Source of the DNA: an uncultured Pseudomonadota bacterium | Lineage (GTDB): Bacteria; Pseudomonadota; Gammaproteobacteria; Burkholderiales; Usitatibacteraceae | Assembly (NCBI GenBank): GCA_937898635.1 | Contig: CALEJW010000244.1 | Span: 1-46,491 of the forward strand | Direction of reading: 5' to 3' | Length of the DNA: 46,491 nt | Part shown: positions 1-8,480 of the stretch, in pieces | Position numbering within the stretch: position 1 is the first letter of the stretch | How the letters are laid out: each line of letters begins with the position of its first letter | Notes under the pieces: generated by a model | What the model saw: only the letters and a program-made list of their open reading frames with translations | Told to the model about the DNA's origin: nothing | Databases searched by the model: none | Position numbers and translations under genes: made by a program

Positions 1-362
1 CCCCGGGCGTGCTGCACGGCAACCGCACCTACCTGATCCAGGACGGCGACGGGCAGATCCTCGAGACGCACTCGATCTCCGCGGGCCTCGATTACCCCGG
101 CGTCGGGCCGGAGCACGCGTGGCTCAAGGACAGCGGCCGCGCACGCTACGTGTCCGTCACCGACGAGGAAGCGCTCGCCGCCTTCCACGCGCTGTGCCGG
201 ACCGAGGGCATCATCCCCGCGCTCGAGTCGAGCCACGCGGTGGCTCATGCGATGAAGATCGCGCCCGCGATGCCGCGGGATCGCATCCTCCTCGTGAACC
301 TCTCCGGGCGGGGCGACAAGGACATGCACACCGTCGCCAAGGCCTCCGGCATCCAGTTCTAG
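1..362 (+). CDS. trpB: Tryptophan synthase beta chain, C-terminal part (partial)
   Basis: This is the last ~120 residues of the PLP enzyme that joins indole (channelled from TrpA) and serine into tryptophan. The reading frame is already open at base 3, so the gene starts upstream of the window and an internal GTG at 9 is not the real start. Family signatures are present: VLHGNRTYLIQD at the left edge, GLDYPGVGPEHAWL, the ALESSHAVAHA stretch, and the NLSGRGDKD segment near the C-terminus that belongs to the PLP phosphate environment. trpA follows after 27 bases in the same direction, as expected for the alpha2beta2 complex. Nothing is odd apart from truncation by the window edge. Confidence 0.97.
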   Translation, partial: PGVLHGNRTYLIQDGDGQILETHSISAGLDYPGVGPEHAWLKDSGRARYVSVTDEEALAAFHALCRTEGIIPALESSHAVAHAMKIAPAMPRDRILLVNLSGRGDKDMHTVAKASGIQF

Positions 363-389
363 CCTCGCCCCGGATCCCGCCGCCCCGCC

Positions 390-1211
390 ATGAGCCGCAT
401 CGCCCCCACCTTCGAACGACTCCGCGCGGCGCGCCGCGCGGCGCTCGTGCCCTTCGTCACCGCCGGCGATCCCTCGCCCGCGGGCATCCCCGACATGCTT
501 CGCGCCCTCGTGCGCAACGGGGCGGACGTGATCGAGCTCGGGGTCCCCTTCTCCGACCCGATGGCCGACGGGCCGACGATCCAGCGCGCTTCCGAGCGCT
601 CGCTTCGCGCGGGGACGACCCTCGCCACGATCCTCGACGCGGTCGCCGAGTATCGCCGCGAGGACGCAGCCACGCCGATCGTGCTGATGGGATACGCGAA
701 CCCCATCGAGCACATGGGCGTGGCCGCCTTCGCGGCGCGGGCGAAGCGCGCGGGCGTGGACGGCGCCCTCGTGGTCGACTATCCCCCGGAGGAAAGCGCC
801 GCGTGGGTCGGGGAACTCGCCGGTGCCGGGCTCGACCCGATCTTCCTGCTTTCCCCGACCTCGCCGGAGTCGCGCATCGCGGATGTCGCGCGCCTGGCGA
901 AGGGCTACATCTACTACGTCTCCCTCAAGGGCGTCACCGGCGCGGCGCACATCGACACCGCCGACGTCGAGCGCATGCTCTCCCGCATCCGCGCGCGCAC
1001 TCGCGTCCCGGTGGGCGTGGGCTTCGGGATCCGCGATCCGCAGACCGCCCGCGCCATCGCGCGGTTCGCGGACGCGGTGGTGATCGGCAGCCGCATCGTC
1101 GAGGAGATCGAGTCCGCGCCGCCCGGGGAAGCCGCCGCGCGCGCGGGCGCGGTGCTCGCGGGCTTCCGCGCCGCGGTCGACGCCGCCGTGGCCGACCGGG
1201 ACGCCGCATGA
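390..1211 (+). CDS. trpA: Tryptophan synthase alpha chain
   Basis: A 273-residue TIM-barrel enzyme that cleaves indole-3-glycerol phosphate to indole and glyceraldehyde-3-phosphate. Both catalytic acids sit at the canonical positions: Glu49 in VIELGVPFSDP and Asp60 in PMADGP. The YYVSLKGVTGA motif (loop 6) and GVGFGIRDP plus VVIGSRIVE phosphate-binding segments are intact, and the length is normal. It lies 27 bases after trpB, and its stop overlaps the accD start as ATGA, which implies translational coupling. The order trpB-trpA-accD is standard in Betaproteobacteria. Confidence 0.98.
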   Translation: MSRIAPTFERLRAARRAALVPFVTAGDPSPAGIPDMLRALVRNGADVIELGVPFSDPMADGPTIQRASERSLRAGTTLATILDAVAEYRREDAATPIVLMGYANPIEHMGVAAFAARAKRAGVDGALVVDYPPEESAAWVGELAGAGLDPIFLLSPTSPESRIADVARLAKGYIYYVSLKGVTGAAHIDTADVERMLSRIRARTRVPVGVGFGIRDPQTARAIARFADAVVIGSRIVEEIESAPPGEAAARAGAVLAGFRAAVDAAVADRDAA

Positions 1212-2077
1212 GCTGGTTCCGGAAGCTCCTGCCGCCGAAGATCAAGCGCGAGGAGGGCGCCCAGCGCAAGGCCGTCCCCGAGGGCCTGTGGAGCAAGTGC
1301 CCGTCCTGCGAGGCGGTGCTCTACTTCACGGACCTCGAGAAGAACCTGCACGTGTGCCCCAAGTGCGGATTCCACAACCGGCTTTCCTCGCGGCAGCGGC
1401 TCGACGCCTTCATGGACGCCGAGGGCCGGGCGGAGCTCGCCTCCGAGGTGATCCCCCTCGACCCGCTCAAGTTCAAGGACACCCGCAAGTACACCGATCG
1501 CCTCGCCGAGGCCGAGAAGGAGACGGGAGAGACCGACGCGCTGGTCGTCATGCAGGGGTCGGTGAAGTCGGTGCCCGTGATCGCGGCCGCGTTCGAGTTC
1601 GAGTTCCTCGGCGGCTCCATGGGCTCGGTGGTGGGGGAGCGCTTCGTGCGCGCGGTCCAGGCCTGCTGCGACGAGCGCGTGCCCTACGTCTGCTTCACCG
1701 CGACCGGCGGCGCGCGCATGCAGGAGGGGCTCTACTCCCTCATGCAGATGGCCAAGACCACCGCCGCGCTGCACCAGCTCACCGCCGCCCGGCAGCCTTT
1801 CATTTCCGTGCTGACCGACCCGACCATGGGCGGCGTCTCGGCGAGCTTCGCGATGATCGGCGACGTGGTGATCGCCGAGCCGGGCGCGCTGGTGGGTTTC
1901 GCCGGCCCGCGCGTGATCGAGCAGACGGTGCGGGAGACCCTCCCCGAGGGATTCCAGCGCGCCGAATTCCTCCTGGAAAAGGGCGCCATCGACATGATCG
2001 TCGACCGCCGCGAGCTGCGCGACCGCGTCGCCCGGCTGATCGCGCTGCTCAAGCGCGAGCCGGTGCCCGAGGCGTGA
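1208..2077 (+). CDS. accD: Acetyl-CoA carboxylase carboxyltransferase subunit beta
   Basis: A 289-residue subunit that, with AccA, moves the carboxyl group from carboxybiotin to acetyl-CoA to give malonyl-CoA for fatty acid synthesis. The N-terminus (MSWFRKLLPPKI) is typical of AccD. A four-cysteine zinc ribbon is visible at Cys31, Cys34, Cys50 and Cys53, followed by the crotonase-like carboxyltransferase fold, with GGARMQEGLYSLMQMAKT and the LTDPTMGGVSASFA oxyanion region. The ATG at 1208 overlaps the trpA stop by four bases; the longer open frame upstream is trpA out of frame and is not used. folC follows after 28 bases. Confidence 0.98.
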   Translation: MSWFRKLLPPKIKREEGAQRKAVPEGLWSKCPSCEAVLYFTDLEKNLHVCPKCGFHNRLSSRQRLDAFMDAEGRAELASEVIPLDPLKFKDTRKYTDRLAEAEKETGETDALVVMQGSVKSVPVIAAAFEFEFLGGSMGSVVGERFVRAVQACCDERVPYVCFTATGGARMQEGLYSLMQMAKTTAALHQLTAARQPFISVLTDPTMGGVSASFAMIGDVVIAEPGALVGFAGPRVIEQTVRETLPEGFQRAEFLLEKGAIDMIVDRRELRDRVARLIALLKREPVPEA

Positions 2078-2105
2078 GCGCCTCCCCGCGCGGGCGTCGC
2101 GCGCG

Positions 2106-3389
2106 GTGAGCGGCGCGCCGGGCCCGGCGTCGCCCCTGGCGACGTGGCTCGACCACATTTCGGCGCAGCACCCCGCGCAGGTCGCCCTCGGCCTGGAGCG
2201 CGTGCGCGAGGTCGCCGGCCGCATGGGCCTCGCCCCGCCGGCGCTCGCCATCACGGTCGGGGGGACCAACGGGAAGGGTTCCACCTGCGCGTTCCTCGAG
2301 GCGATCCTGCGCGCGGCGGGCTATCGCACGGGGCTCTACACCTCGCCCCATCTCCTTCACTACAACGAGCGCGTGCGCATCGACGGGGAGCAGGCGCCGG
2401 ACGAGGCACTGGTGCGCCACTTTGCGCAAGTCGAGTCGGCGCGCGGGTCCGTGCCGCTCACCTACTTCGAGTTCGGCACCCTCGCCGCGCTGGCGGCCTT
2501 CGCGCGGGCCGGCACGGAGGCGACGATCCTCGAGGTGGGCCTGGGCGGGCGCCTCGACGCGGTGAACATCGTCGACGCCGACTGCGCGATCGTCACCGCC
2601 GTGGACCTCGACCACCAGGCCTGGCTGGGAGACACGCGCGAGGCGATCGGCCTGGAGAAGGCGCACATCTACCGCGCCGGGCGCCCGGCCCTGTGCGGCG
2701 ACGCCGATCCGCCGGCCTCCCTCGTCGCCCATGCCGCGGCGATCGGGGCGGATCTCCAGGTGGCGGGACGCGACTTCCGGGCGCGGCCGCGGGAGCGGCA
2801 ATGGGACTTCGAGGGACGCCGCGGCGCCAAGCGGGCGCTGCCGCTTCCCGCGCTGTCCGGCAGCTGGCAGCTCTCCAACGCCGCCACGGCCCTCGCGGCG
2901 CTCGACGAGCTCGCGGCGCGCCTGCCCGTCTCCCTGGGGGAGATCCGGCGCGGCCTCACGGGCGTGCGGCTGCCCGGGCGGCTGCAGGTCCTTCCCGGCC
3001 GTCCGACCGTCGTGCTCGACGTGGCGCACAACCCCCAGGCGGCGCGCGCCCTCGCGAGCGGGCTCGGCGAGATGCCTTTCCACGAGAACACGATCGCGGT
3101 CTTCGCGATGCTCTCGGACAAGGACATCGGCGCGGTGATCGACGCCCTGTCGGCGCGCGTGGATCGCTGGCACGTGTCTGCCGTGGCGGGCGAGCGCGCC
3201 GCGCCGGCCGCGAGGGTCGCCGGGCTTCTCGCCGAGCGCGGCCTCGCGGCGCGCACGAGAACCTTCGCGACCGTGCCGCTCGCCTACGAGGCCGCGCGTC
3301 GGGAGGCCGGGCCGAATGATAGAATCGTCGTTTTCGGCTCGTTCCTAACCGTCGCCAGCGTCCTCGAGGGCCTCGCGACGACCGCCTGA
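2106..3389 (+). CDS. folC: Bifunctional dihydrofolate synthase / folylpolyglutamate synthase
   Basis: A 427-residue Mur-ligase-family enzyme that adds glutamate to dihydropteroate and then to tetrahydrofolates, using ATP. The P-loop GGTNGKGST is near residue 57, followed by the YTSPHLLHYNERVRID segment, EVGLGGRLDAVN and the central DLDHQAWLG motif. The C-terminal Mur ligase domain contains VVLDVAHNPQAA. The start is GTG at 2106, read as Met-Ser-Gly, since no ATG lies in a suitable place before the P-loop domain. The SPOR-domain gene begins 1 base after the stop, so the two are surely co-transcribed. Confidence 0.96.
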   Translation: MSGAPGPASPLATWLDHISAQHPAQVALGLERVREVAGRMGLAPPALAITVGGTNGKGSTCAFLEAILRAAGYRTGLYTSPHLLHYNERVRIDGEQAPDEALVRHFAQVESARGSVPLTYFEFGTLAALAAFARAGTEATILEVGLGGRLDAVNIVDADCAIVTAVDLDHQAWLGDTREAIGLEKAHIYRAGRPALCGDADPPASLVAHAAAIGADLQVAGRDFRARPRERQWDFEGRRGAKRALPLPALSGSWQLSNAATALAALDELAARLPVSLGEIRRGLTGVRLPGRLQVLPGRPTVVLDVAHNPQAARALASGLGEMPFHENTIAVFAMLSDKDIGAVIDALSARVDRWHVSAVAGERAAPAARVAGLLAERGLAARTRTFATVPLAYEAARREAGPNDRIVVFGSFLTVASVLEGLATTA

Positions 3390-3390
3390 C

Positions 3391-3993
3391 ATGCCGGACG
3401 CCCCCACCGCCGAGCAGCTCGAGCTTCGCCGCAAGGGGCGCCAGCGCCTCATCGGCGCCGTCGCGATCGCGCTGGCCGCCGTGGTGTTCGTCCCGATGCT
3501 CCTCGACCCCGAGCCGCGGCGCCCGCGCGAAGAGCCGGAACTCGCCATCCCCTCGAAGGACAGCGCCCCGCCCGCGACGCTCGCGACGCGAGGCCCGGCG
3601 CCCGCGGCTCCCGCGCCGGCCGAGGCCGCGAAGAGCGCTCCGCCAAGCGCGCCCGCCGAATCCCGCAAGAGCGTCGAGCCGAAGGCCGACGAGTTCAAGC
3701 CGCCCGCGCCGCGGCCCGCGGCACCGCCTCCTGCGCCAAAGGCCCCGACCACGCCGCAACTCGAGGGATTCGCGGTGCAGGTCGGCGCGTTCCGCGACGA
3801 GGCGAAGCTCGCCCAGGCCCGGGAGAAGATCGTCGCGGCGCGCCTCGCCCACTACACCGAGCGCCTGGACGGATCGGGCGGGGAGCTCACGCGGCTTCGC
3901 GCGGGGCCCTTCCCGACGCGGGAGGCGGCCGAGAAGGCCGCGGTCCTGCTCAAGCGCGGCGGGCTCGACACCCGCGTCGTGACGCTGCCATGA
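3391..3993 (+). CDS. SPOR-domain protein, DedD-like
   Basis: A 200-residue inner-membrane protein. A short cytoplasmic head (to about residue 20) precedes one membrane helix (LIGAVAIALAAVVFVPMLL), then a long Pro/Ala/Lys-rich periplasmic linker (about residues 45-125), then a C-terminal SPOR domain (about 128-200: FAVQVGAFRDEAKLAQAREK ... RLRAGPFPTREAA). SPOR domains bind denuded septal peptidoglycan, so a role at the division site is likely. Position directly behind folC matches dedD in Proteobacteria. The usual next gene, cvpA, is missing here: only 97 bases separate this stop from purF. Domain identification is firm; the exact equivalence to E. coli DedD is inferred from layout and synteny. 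Confidence 0.9.
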   Translation: MPDAPTAEQLELRRKGRQRLIGAVAIALAAVVFVPMLLDPEPRRPREEPELAIPSKDSAPPATLATRGPAPAAPAPAEAAKSAPPSAPAESRKSVEPKADEFKPPAPRPAAPPPAPKAPTTPQLEGFAVQVGAFRDEAKLAQAREKIVAARLAHYTERLDGSGGELTRLRAGPFPTREAAEKAAVLLKRGGLDTRVVTLP

Positions 3994-4090
3994 GCCCGCC
4001 GGCGAGCGCCGCGGCGCCCGGCCACAAGCGCGGGCATTGCGCTTACACTATCGCGGGGTTACGAGCCCCGGCCTGAGGGACGCCTGAAGC

Positions 4091-5614
4091 ATGTGCGGAA
4101 TCGTCGGAGTCGTCGCGCGCAGTCCCGTCAACCAGTACCTCTATGACGGGCTCACGGTCCTGCAGCACCGCGGCCAGGACGCGGCGGGGATCGTCACGGC
4201 CGACGGCCACAGCTTCCACATGCACAAGGGCCGCGGGCTGGTGCGCGACGTCTTCCGCACGCGGGACATGCGCAGCCTCACCGGGACCATGGGCATCGCG
4301 CACTGCCGCTACCCGACGGCGGGCTCGGCCTCCTCGGTGGCCGAGTCCCAGCCCTTCTACGTGAATTCCCCCTTCGGCATCGTGCTCGGGCACAACGGCA
4401 ACCTCGTGAACGCGGAGGAACTGCGCAAGTCCCTCTTCCTCGAGGACCGCCGGCACATCAACACCAACTCGGACTCCGAGGTGCTGCTGAACGTCCTCGC
4501 CCACGAGATCCACGACGCCTGCGACGGCGGCCACCGCCTCACGCCGGACGCGATCTTCAAGGCGGTCGCGGGCGTGCACCGGCGCGTGAAGGGCGCCTAC
4601 GCCGTGGTGGCGATGATCGCGGGCTACGGGCTGCTCGCCTTCCGCGACCCGAAGGGCATCCGCCCCCTCATCATCGGCCGCGCCGACACGGACAAGGGCG
4701 TGGAGTTCATCGTGGCCTCCGAGAGCGTGGCGCTGGACTCGCTGGGCTTCAAGGCGATGCGCGACGTGGCCCCCGGGGAGGCGATCCTCGTCGACCAGAG
4801 CGGCAACCTCTATGCGCGCAACTGCGCCGAGGCGGCGATGCTCAGGCCCTGCATCTTCGAGTTCGTCTACCTCGCGCGCCCCGACTCGGTGATCGACGGC
4901 ATCTCCGTCTACGAGAGCCGGCGCAACATGGGCATGAGCCTCGCGGAGCAGATCCTCGCCTCGGGCATCGCGCCGGAGATCGACGTGGTGATCCCCATCC
5001 CGGACTCGAGCCGGCCCAGCGCCCTCGAGGTGGCCACCCGGCTCGGCAAGCCCTACCGCGAGGGCTTCATCAAGAACCGCTACATCGGCCGGACCTTCAT
5101 CATGCCGGGGCAGGAGCTGCGCACGAAGAGCGTGCGCCAGAAGCTCAATGCGATGGCGGTGGAGTTCAAGGACAAGAACGTCCTGCTGGTCGACGACTCG
5201 ATCGTCCGCGGCACGACGAGCCGGGAAATCGTGCAGATGGCGCGCGAATGCGGGGCGAAGAAGGTCTTCTTCGCTTCCGCGGCGCCGCCGGTGCGCTTCC
5301 CGAACGTGTACGGCATCGACATGCCCACGCGCTCGGAGCTCATCGCCACCGGGCGGGACGAGCGCCAGATCGCCGAGGCGATCGGGGCCGACGCGGTCCT
5401 CTACCAGGACCTCGCCTCCCTCGTGGCCGACGTGAGGGCGTGCAACCCCGCCATCGAGGGCTTCGACTGCTCCTGCTTCGACGGCGTGTACATCACCGGC
5501 GACGTCTCCAGCGACTACCTCGCGGGCATCGAGGCCACGCGCCACGACGGCGAGTCGAACGGCACCCGCCTGTCGAGCTACCAGCTCGACCTGGGCCTCA
5601 CGGCCGTCGATTGA
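4091..5614 (+). CDS. purF: Amidophosphoribosyltransferase
   Basis: A 507-residue enzyme for the first committed step of purine synthesis: PRPP plus glutamine gives 5-phosphoribosylamine. The protein starts MCGIVGVV, so Cys2 becomes the N-terminal nucleophile of the class II glutamine amidotransferase domain once Met1 is removed. HRGQDAAGI, the HNGNLVNA region and TNSDSEVLL follow. The C-terminal phosphoribosyltransferase domain carries the PRPP loop VLLVDDSIVRGTTS. The length is normal for the E. coli type. A small AT-richer spot (TTACACTAT, 4043-4051) about 40 bases upstream could hold a -10 element, but I see no convincing -35. metZ starts 7 bases downstream. Confidence 0.98.
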   Translation: MCGIVGVVARSPVNQYLYDGLTVLQHRGQDAAGIVTADGHSFHMHKGRGLVRDVFRTRDMRSLTGTMGIAHCRYPTAGSASSVAESQPFYVNSPFGIVLGHNGNLVNAEELRKSLFLEDRRHINTNSDSEVLLNVLAHEIHDACDGGHRLTPDAIFKAVAGVHRRVKGAYAVVAMIAGYGLLAFRDPKGIRPLIIGRADTDKGVEFIVASESVALDSLGFKAMRDVAPGEAILVDQSGNLYARNCAEAAMLRPCIFEFVYLARPDSVIDGISVYESRRNMGMSLAEQILASGIAPEIDVVIPIPDSSRPSALEVATRLGKPYREGFIKNRYIGRTFIMPGQELRTKSVRQKLNAMAVEFKDKNVLLVDDSIVRGTTSREIVQMARECGAKKVFFASAAPPVRFPNVYGIDMPTRSELIATGRDERQIAEAIGADAVLYQDLASLVADVRACNPAIEGFDCSCFDGVYITGDVSSDYLAGIEATRHDGESNGTRLSSYQLDLGLTAVD

Positions 5615-5621
5615 GGTCCCC

Positions 5622-6800
5622 ATGACGGACGACTTGAGGCCCGACACGCTGGGCGTCCGGGCCGGGGGGCTGCGCAGCGACTTCGGCGAGCATTCCGAGG
5701 CGCTGGTGCTCACGGCGAGCTTCGTCTTCTCGAGCGCGGCGCAGGCGGCCCGCCGCTTCGCGAACGAGGAGCCGGGCAACATCTACTCGCGCTTCACGAA
5801 CCCCACGGTGGCGATGTTCCAGTCGCGGCTCGCCGCGCTCGAGGGCGCGCAGTCCTGTGTCGCCACCTCGACGGGCATGGCGGCCGTCGCGACCCTCGCG
5901 TTGGGGCTGCTTTCCGCGGGCGACCACGTGGTCGCCGCGCGGGGCGTCTTCGGCACCGTCGTCCCGCTCCTCAACCAGATCCTCGCGCGCTTCGGGGTCG
6001 AGACGACCTGGGTGGACGCCACGCGCCTGGACGACTGGCGCTCGGCCCTGCGGCCGCGCACGCGGCTGCTCTTCGCCGAAACGCCGTCCAACCCCGTGTG
6101 CGAGATCGTCGACATCGCCGGCCTCGCCGCGATCGCCCGGGAGGCGGGCGCCGTCCTCGCGATCGACAACTGCATGGCGAGCCCGGCGCTGCAGCGCCCC
6201 CTCGCGCTGGGCGCGGACCTCGTGGTGCACTCGGCGACGAAGTACCTCGACGGGCAGGGCCGCGTGCTCGGCGGCGCGATCGCGGGGCGCCGCGACCTGG
6301 TGGACGGGCCGCTCTTCGCCTTCGTCCGCACGGCGGGGCCGGCGCTCTCGCCCTTCAATGCGTGGGTGTGCCTGAAGGGGATGGAGACCCTCGGGCTGCG
6401 CGTCGGGGCGCAGTCGGCGCGCGCACTGGCGCTCGCCCGCTGGCTCGAGTCGCACCCCGCGGTCGAGCGGGTTCACTATCCCGGACTCGAGTCGCACCCG
6501 CAGCACGCGCTCGCCGCGCGCCAGCAGTCCGCCGGCGGCCCGGTGCTGTCCTTCGTCGTGCGCGGCGGCCGCGAGGCGGCGTGGCGGGTGATCGACGGCA
6601 CGCGGCTCCTGTCCATCACGGCGAACTTCGGCGACACGAAGTCGACGATCTGCCACCCGGCCTCCACGACGCACGGGCGCCTGCCGCCGGCCGAGCGCGA
6701 GGCCGCCGGCGTGGTCGAGGGGCTGGTGCGCCTCGCCGCGGGGCTGGAAGACGAGGAGGACATCCGGGCCGACCTCGAGCGAGGCCTGGCCGGGACCTGA
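5622..6800 (+). CDS. metZ: O-succinylhomoserine sulfhydrylase
   Basis: A 392-residue PLP enzyme of the Cys/Met metabolism family that makes homocysteine directly from O-succinylhomoserine and sulfide. The PLP lysine is Lys207 in HSATKYLDGQGRVLGG; the GQGR version of this motif is typical of MetZ, as opposed to MetB or MetC. SRFTNPTVAMF and the STGMAAV cofactor loop are present, and the C-terminal THGRLPPAER segment fits. The purF-metZ pair 7 bases apart is a common betaproteobacterial and pseudomonad arrangement. O-acetylhomoserine as substrate cannot be excluded from sequence alone. A strong hairpin follows the stop. Confidence 0.94.
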   Translation: MTDDLRPDTLGVRAGGLRSDFGEHSEALVLTASFVFSSAAQAARRFANEEPGNIYSRFTNPTVAMFQSRLAALEGAQSCVATSTGMAAVATLALGLLSAGDHVVAARGVFGTVVPLLNQILARFGVETTWVDATRLDDWRSALRPRTRLLFAETPSNPVCEIVDIAGLAAIAREAGAVLAIDNCMASPALQRPLALGADLVVHSATKYLDGQGRVLGGAIAGRRDLVDGPLFAFVRTAGPALSPFNAWVCLKGMETLGLRVGAQSARALALARWLESHPAVERVHYPGLESHPQHALAARQQSAGGPVLSFVVRGGREAAWRVIDGTRLLSITANFGDTKSTICHPASTTHGRLPPAEREAAGVVEGLVRLAAGLEDEEDIRADLERGLAGT

Positions 6801-6808
6801 GCGACACC

Positions 6809-6832
6809 GGGCGCCCGCCACCGCGGGCGCCC
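6809..6832 (+). terminator. Hairpin after metZ, probable terminator
   Basis: A perfect 10-base-pair stem (GGGCGCCCGC / GCGGGCGCCC) with a CACC loop lies 9 bases after the metZ stop. There is no run of T after it, so it is either a weak intrinsic terminator or an mRNA 3' stabiliser. It separates the purF-metZ unit from the next forward gene. Confidence 0.55.
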
Positions 6833-6877
6833 CCATCGGCGCCGCCCACGAAGCGGTGCCCACGCCAAGGGAGCGCC

Positions 6878-7696
6878 ATGAAGAAGCCGCACGTGTTCCT
6901 GATGTGCCCGCCCGAGTACTTCGACGTCTCGTACATCATCAACCCGTGGATGCACGGCAACGTCCGCAAGATCGACAACGCGCTCGCCAAGCAGCAGTGG
7001 CGCGCCCTCTACGACATCCTCACGGACCGGGCCACGGTCCGGCTGGTGAGCCCGCAGCCGGGCTCGCCCGACATGGTCTTCACCGCCAACGCGGGGCTCG
7101 TGAGGGGAAAGCGTTTCCTCGTCTCGCGCTTCCGCTACCCGGAGCGGCAGTACGAGGAGCCCTATTTCGCCGACTGGTTCCTCGACCGCGGCTACGAGGT
7201 CTCGCTCATGCCGCGCGACGTCCCCTTCGAGGGGGCGGGCGACGCGCTCCTCGACCGGAAGTCGCGCCGGCTATGGCTCGCCTACGGCCACCGCTCGGTG
7301 CTCGCGGCGAGGGAAGTCATCGCGGCGCGCTTCGGCGGGGAGATCGTCGCCCTGAAGCTCACCGACCAGCGCTTCTACCACCTGGACACCTGCTTCTGCC
7401 CGCTCGACGGCGGCTACCTGCTCTACTATCCGGCCGCCTTCGACGCGGCCTCGCAGGCGACGATCGAGCGGCTGGTTCCCGCCTCGCGCCGGATCGCCGT
7501 CGGCGAGGAGGACGCGCTCGCCTTCGCGTGCAACGCCGTCGTCGCCGGCGACCGGGTCGTGGTGAACCGCGCGAGCACCGCGTTCGTGGACGCGCTGGGC
7601 CGGCGCGGCTTCGAGGTCGTGGCGACCCCGCTCTCGGAATTCATGAAGGCCGGAGGCTCCGCCAAGTGCCTCACGCTGCGGCTGGACGAGCCCTGA
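6878..7696 (+). CDS. Stand-alone ArgZ/AgrE-type arginine dihydrolase-like protein (guanidine-modifying enzyme family)
   Basis: A 272-residue protein of the amidinotransferase / arginine deiminase superfamily. Segments PPEYFDVSYIINPWMHGN, PDMVFTANAGLV, PFEGAGDALLD, FYHLDTCFCPL and GGSAKCLTL match from memory the N-terminal domain of cyanobacterial ArgZ/AgrE, which turns arginine into ornithine, CO2 and two NH3. Expected active-site residues: Asp65, Asn71, Glu118, Asp122, His168 and the nucleophile Cys264. Asn71 and Cys264 coincide with the numbering I recall for ArgZ, where Asn71 helps make it a dihydrolase and not a dimethylargininase. The C-terminal ornithine-cyclodeaminase-like domain of ArgZ is absent. 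The ATG at 6878 follows AAGGGAG. Dimethylarginine dimethylaminohydrolase or arginine deiminase activity is the main alternative. It converges with lpxH, 1 base apart. Confidence 0.82.
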   Translation: MKKPHVFLMCPPEYFDVSYIINPWMHGNVRKIDNALAKQQWRALYDILTDRATVRLVSPQPGSPDMVFTANAGLVRGKRFLVSRFRYPERQYEEPYFADWFLDRGYEVSLMPRDVPFEGAGDALLDRKSRRLWLAYGHRSVLAAREVIAARFGGEIVALKLTDQRFYHLDTCFCPLDGGYLLYYPAAFDAASQATIERLVPASRRIAVGEEDALAFACNAVVAGDRVVVNRASTAFVDALGRRGFEVVATPLSEFMKAGGSAKCLTLRLDEP

Positions 7697-7697
7697 T

Positions 7698-8417
7698 TCA
7701 GGGGTTGGGGACGGCGCGCCATCCCGCGGGCGTCGCCTCGAGGTAGCCGCCGGTCCCGTACCAGTCCGGCAGCACCCAGCGAACGCAGGGCCGGCCGGCG
7801 ACCCTATGCTCGTGGCGGGCCGGCCGGTGGGTGTGGCCGTGGACCATCACGCGGCAGCCGGCGGCGGCGAAAGCCGCCTCGACCGCCTCGGGCGCGACGT
7901 CCATGATGGCCTCGGCCTTGCCGCCCTTGGCGTCCTCGCTCCTGGCGCGCATGTCCTGGGCGACGGCGATTCGCTCCTCGAGCGAACGCGCGAGCGCGGC
8001 GGCCTGCCAGGCGGGATCGCGCACCTGCGCGCGGAAGGCGAGGTAGGCGTGGTCGCCCGTGCAGAGCGTGTCGCCGTGCATGAGGAGCACCCGCTCGCCG
8101 TAGAGGTCGATCACCGTCGGGTCGGGGATGAGGCGAACGCCCGTCGCGCGCGCGAAGCCCGAGGCGACCATGAAGTCGCGGTTGCCGTGCATGAAGAACG
8201 CGGGCGCCGCGCGTGCCGCGGGGCGCAGGAGCTCCGCGATCCGGGCGGGGAACTCGAGCCCGAGCCCGTCGTCGCCCACCCAGTACTCGAATAGGTCGCC
8301 GAGGATGTAGAGCGCGTCGGCGCCCGGGACCTCCTCGGCGAGGAAGCGGGCGAAGCGCTCCGTCGTCGCCGGCCGCTCCTCGGCGAGGTGCAGGTCGGAG
8401 ATGAAGAGCGTTCGCAT
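7698..8417 (-). CDS. lpxH: UDP-2,3-diacylglucosamine diphosphatase
   Basis: A 239-residue calcineurin-like metallophosphoesterase that hydrolyses UDP-2,3-diacylglucosamine to lipid X in lipid A synthesis, peripherally at the inner membrane. The metal-binding motifs are in order: FISDLHL at the N-terminus, GDLFEYWVGDD near residue 41, HGNRDF near 79, and the C-terminal GHTHRP. Length is normal. It is the last gene of the reverse-strand cluster and ends 1 base from the ArgZ-like gene. Its presence confirms a lipopolysaccharide-bearing outer membrane. Confidence 0.96.
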   Translation of the reverse strand: MRTLFISDLHLAEERPATTERFARFLAEEVPGADALYILGDLFEYWVGDDGLGLEFPARIAELLRPAARAAPAFFMHGNRDFMVASGFARATGVRLIPDPTVIDLYGERVLLMHGDTLCTGDHAYLAFRAQVRDPAWQAAALARSLEERIAVAQDMRARSEDAKGGKAEAIMDVAPEAVEAAFAAAGCRVMVHGHTHRPARHEHRVAGRPCVRWVLPDWYGTGGYLEATPAGWRAVPNP

Positions 8418-8429
8418 CGCGGGAACGAG

Positions 8430-8453
8430 AAGGGCGGCCGGCGGGCCGCCCTT
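8430..8453 (-). terminator. Hairpin between the cyclophilin gene and lpxH
   Basis: A perfect 10-base-pair inverted repeat (AAGGGCGGCC / GGCCGCCCTT) with a 4-base loop lies 27 bases after the cyclophilin stop and 12 bases before the lpxH start. On the reverse strand it is followed by CTCGTTCC, not a clean U run, so partial termination or mRNA processing is more likely than full termination. Confidence 0.45.
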
Positions 8454-8480
8454 CGGGCCGGGCTCAGGCGAGCCCGCGCC

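Noticed and set aside
4043..5782. A 579-residue reverse-strand open frame over purF
   Set aside because: It mirrors purF codons on the other strand and has low-complexity Val/His/Glu/Arg content with no motifs.
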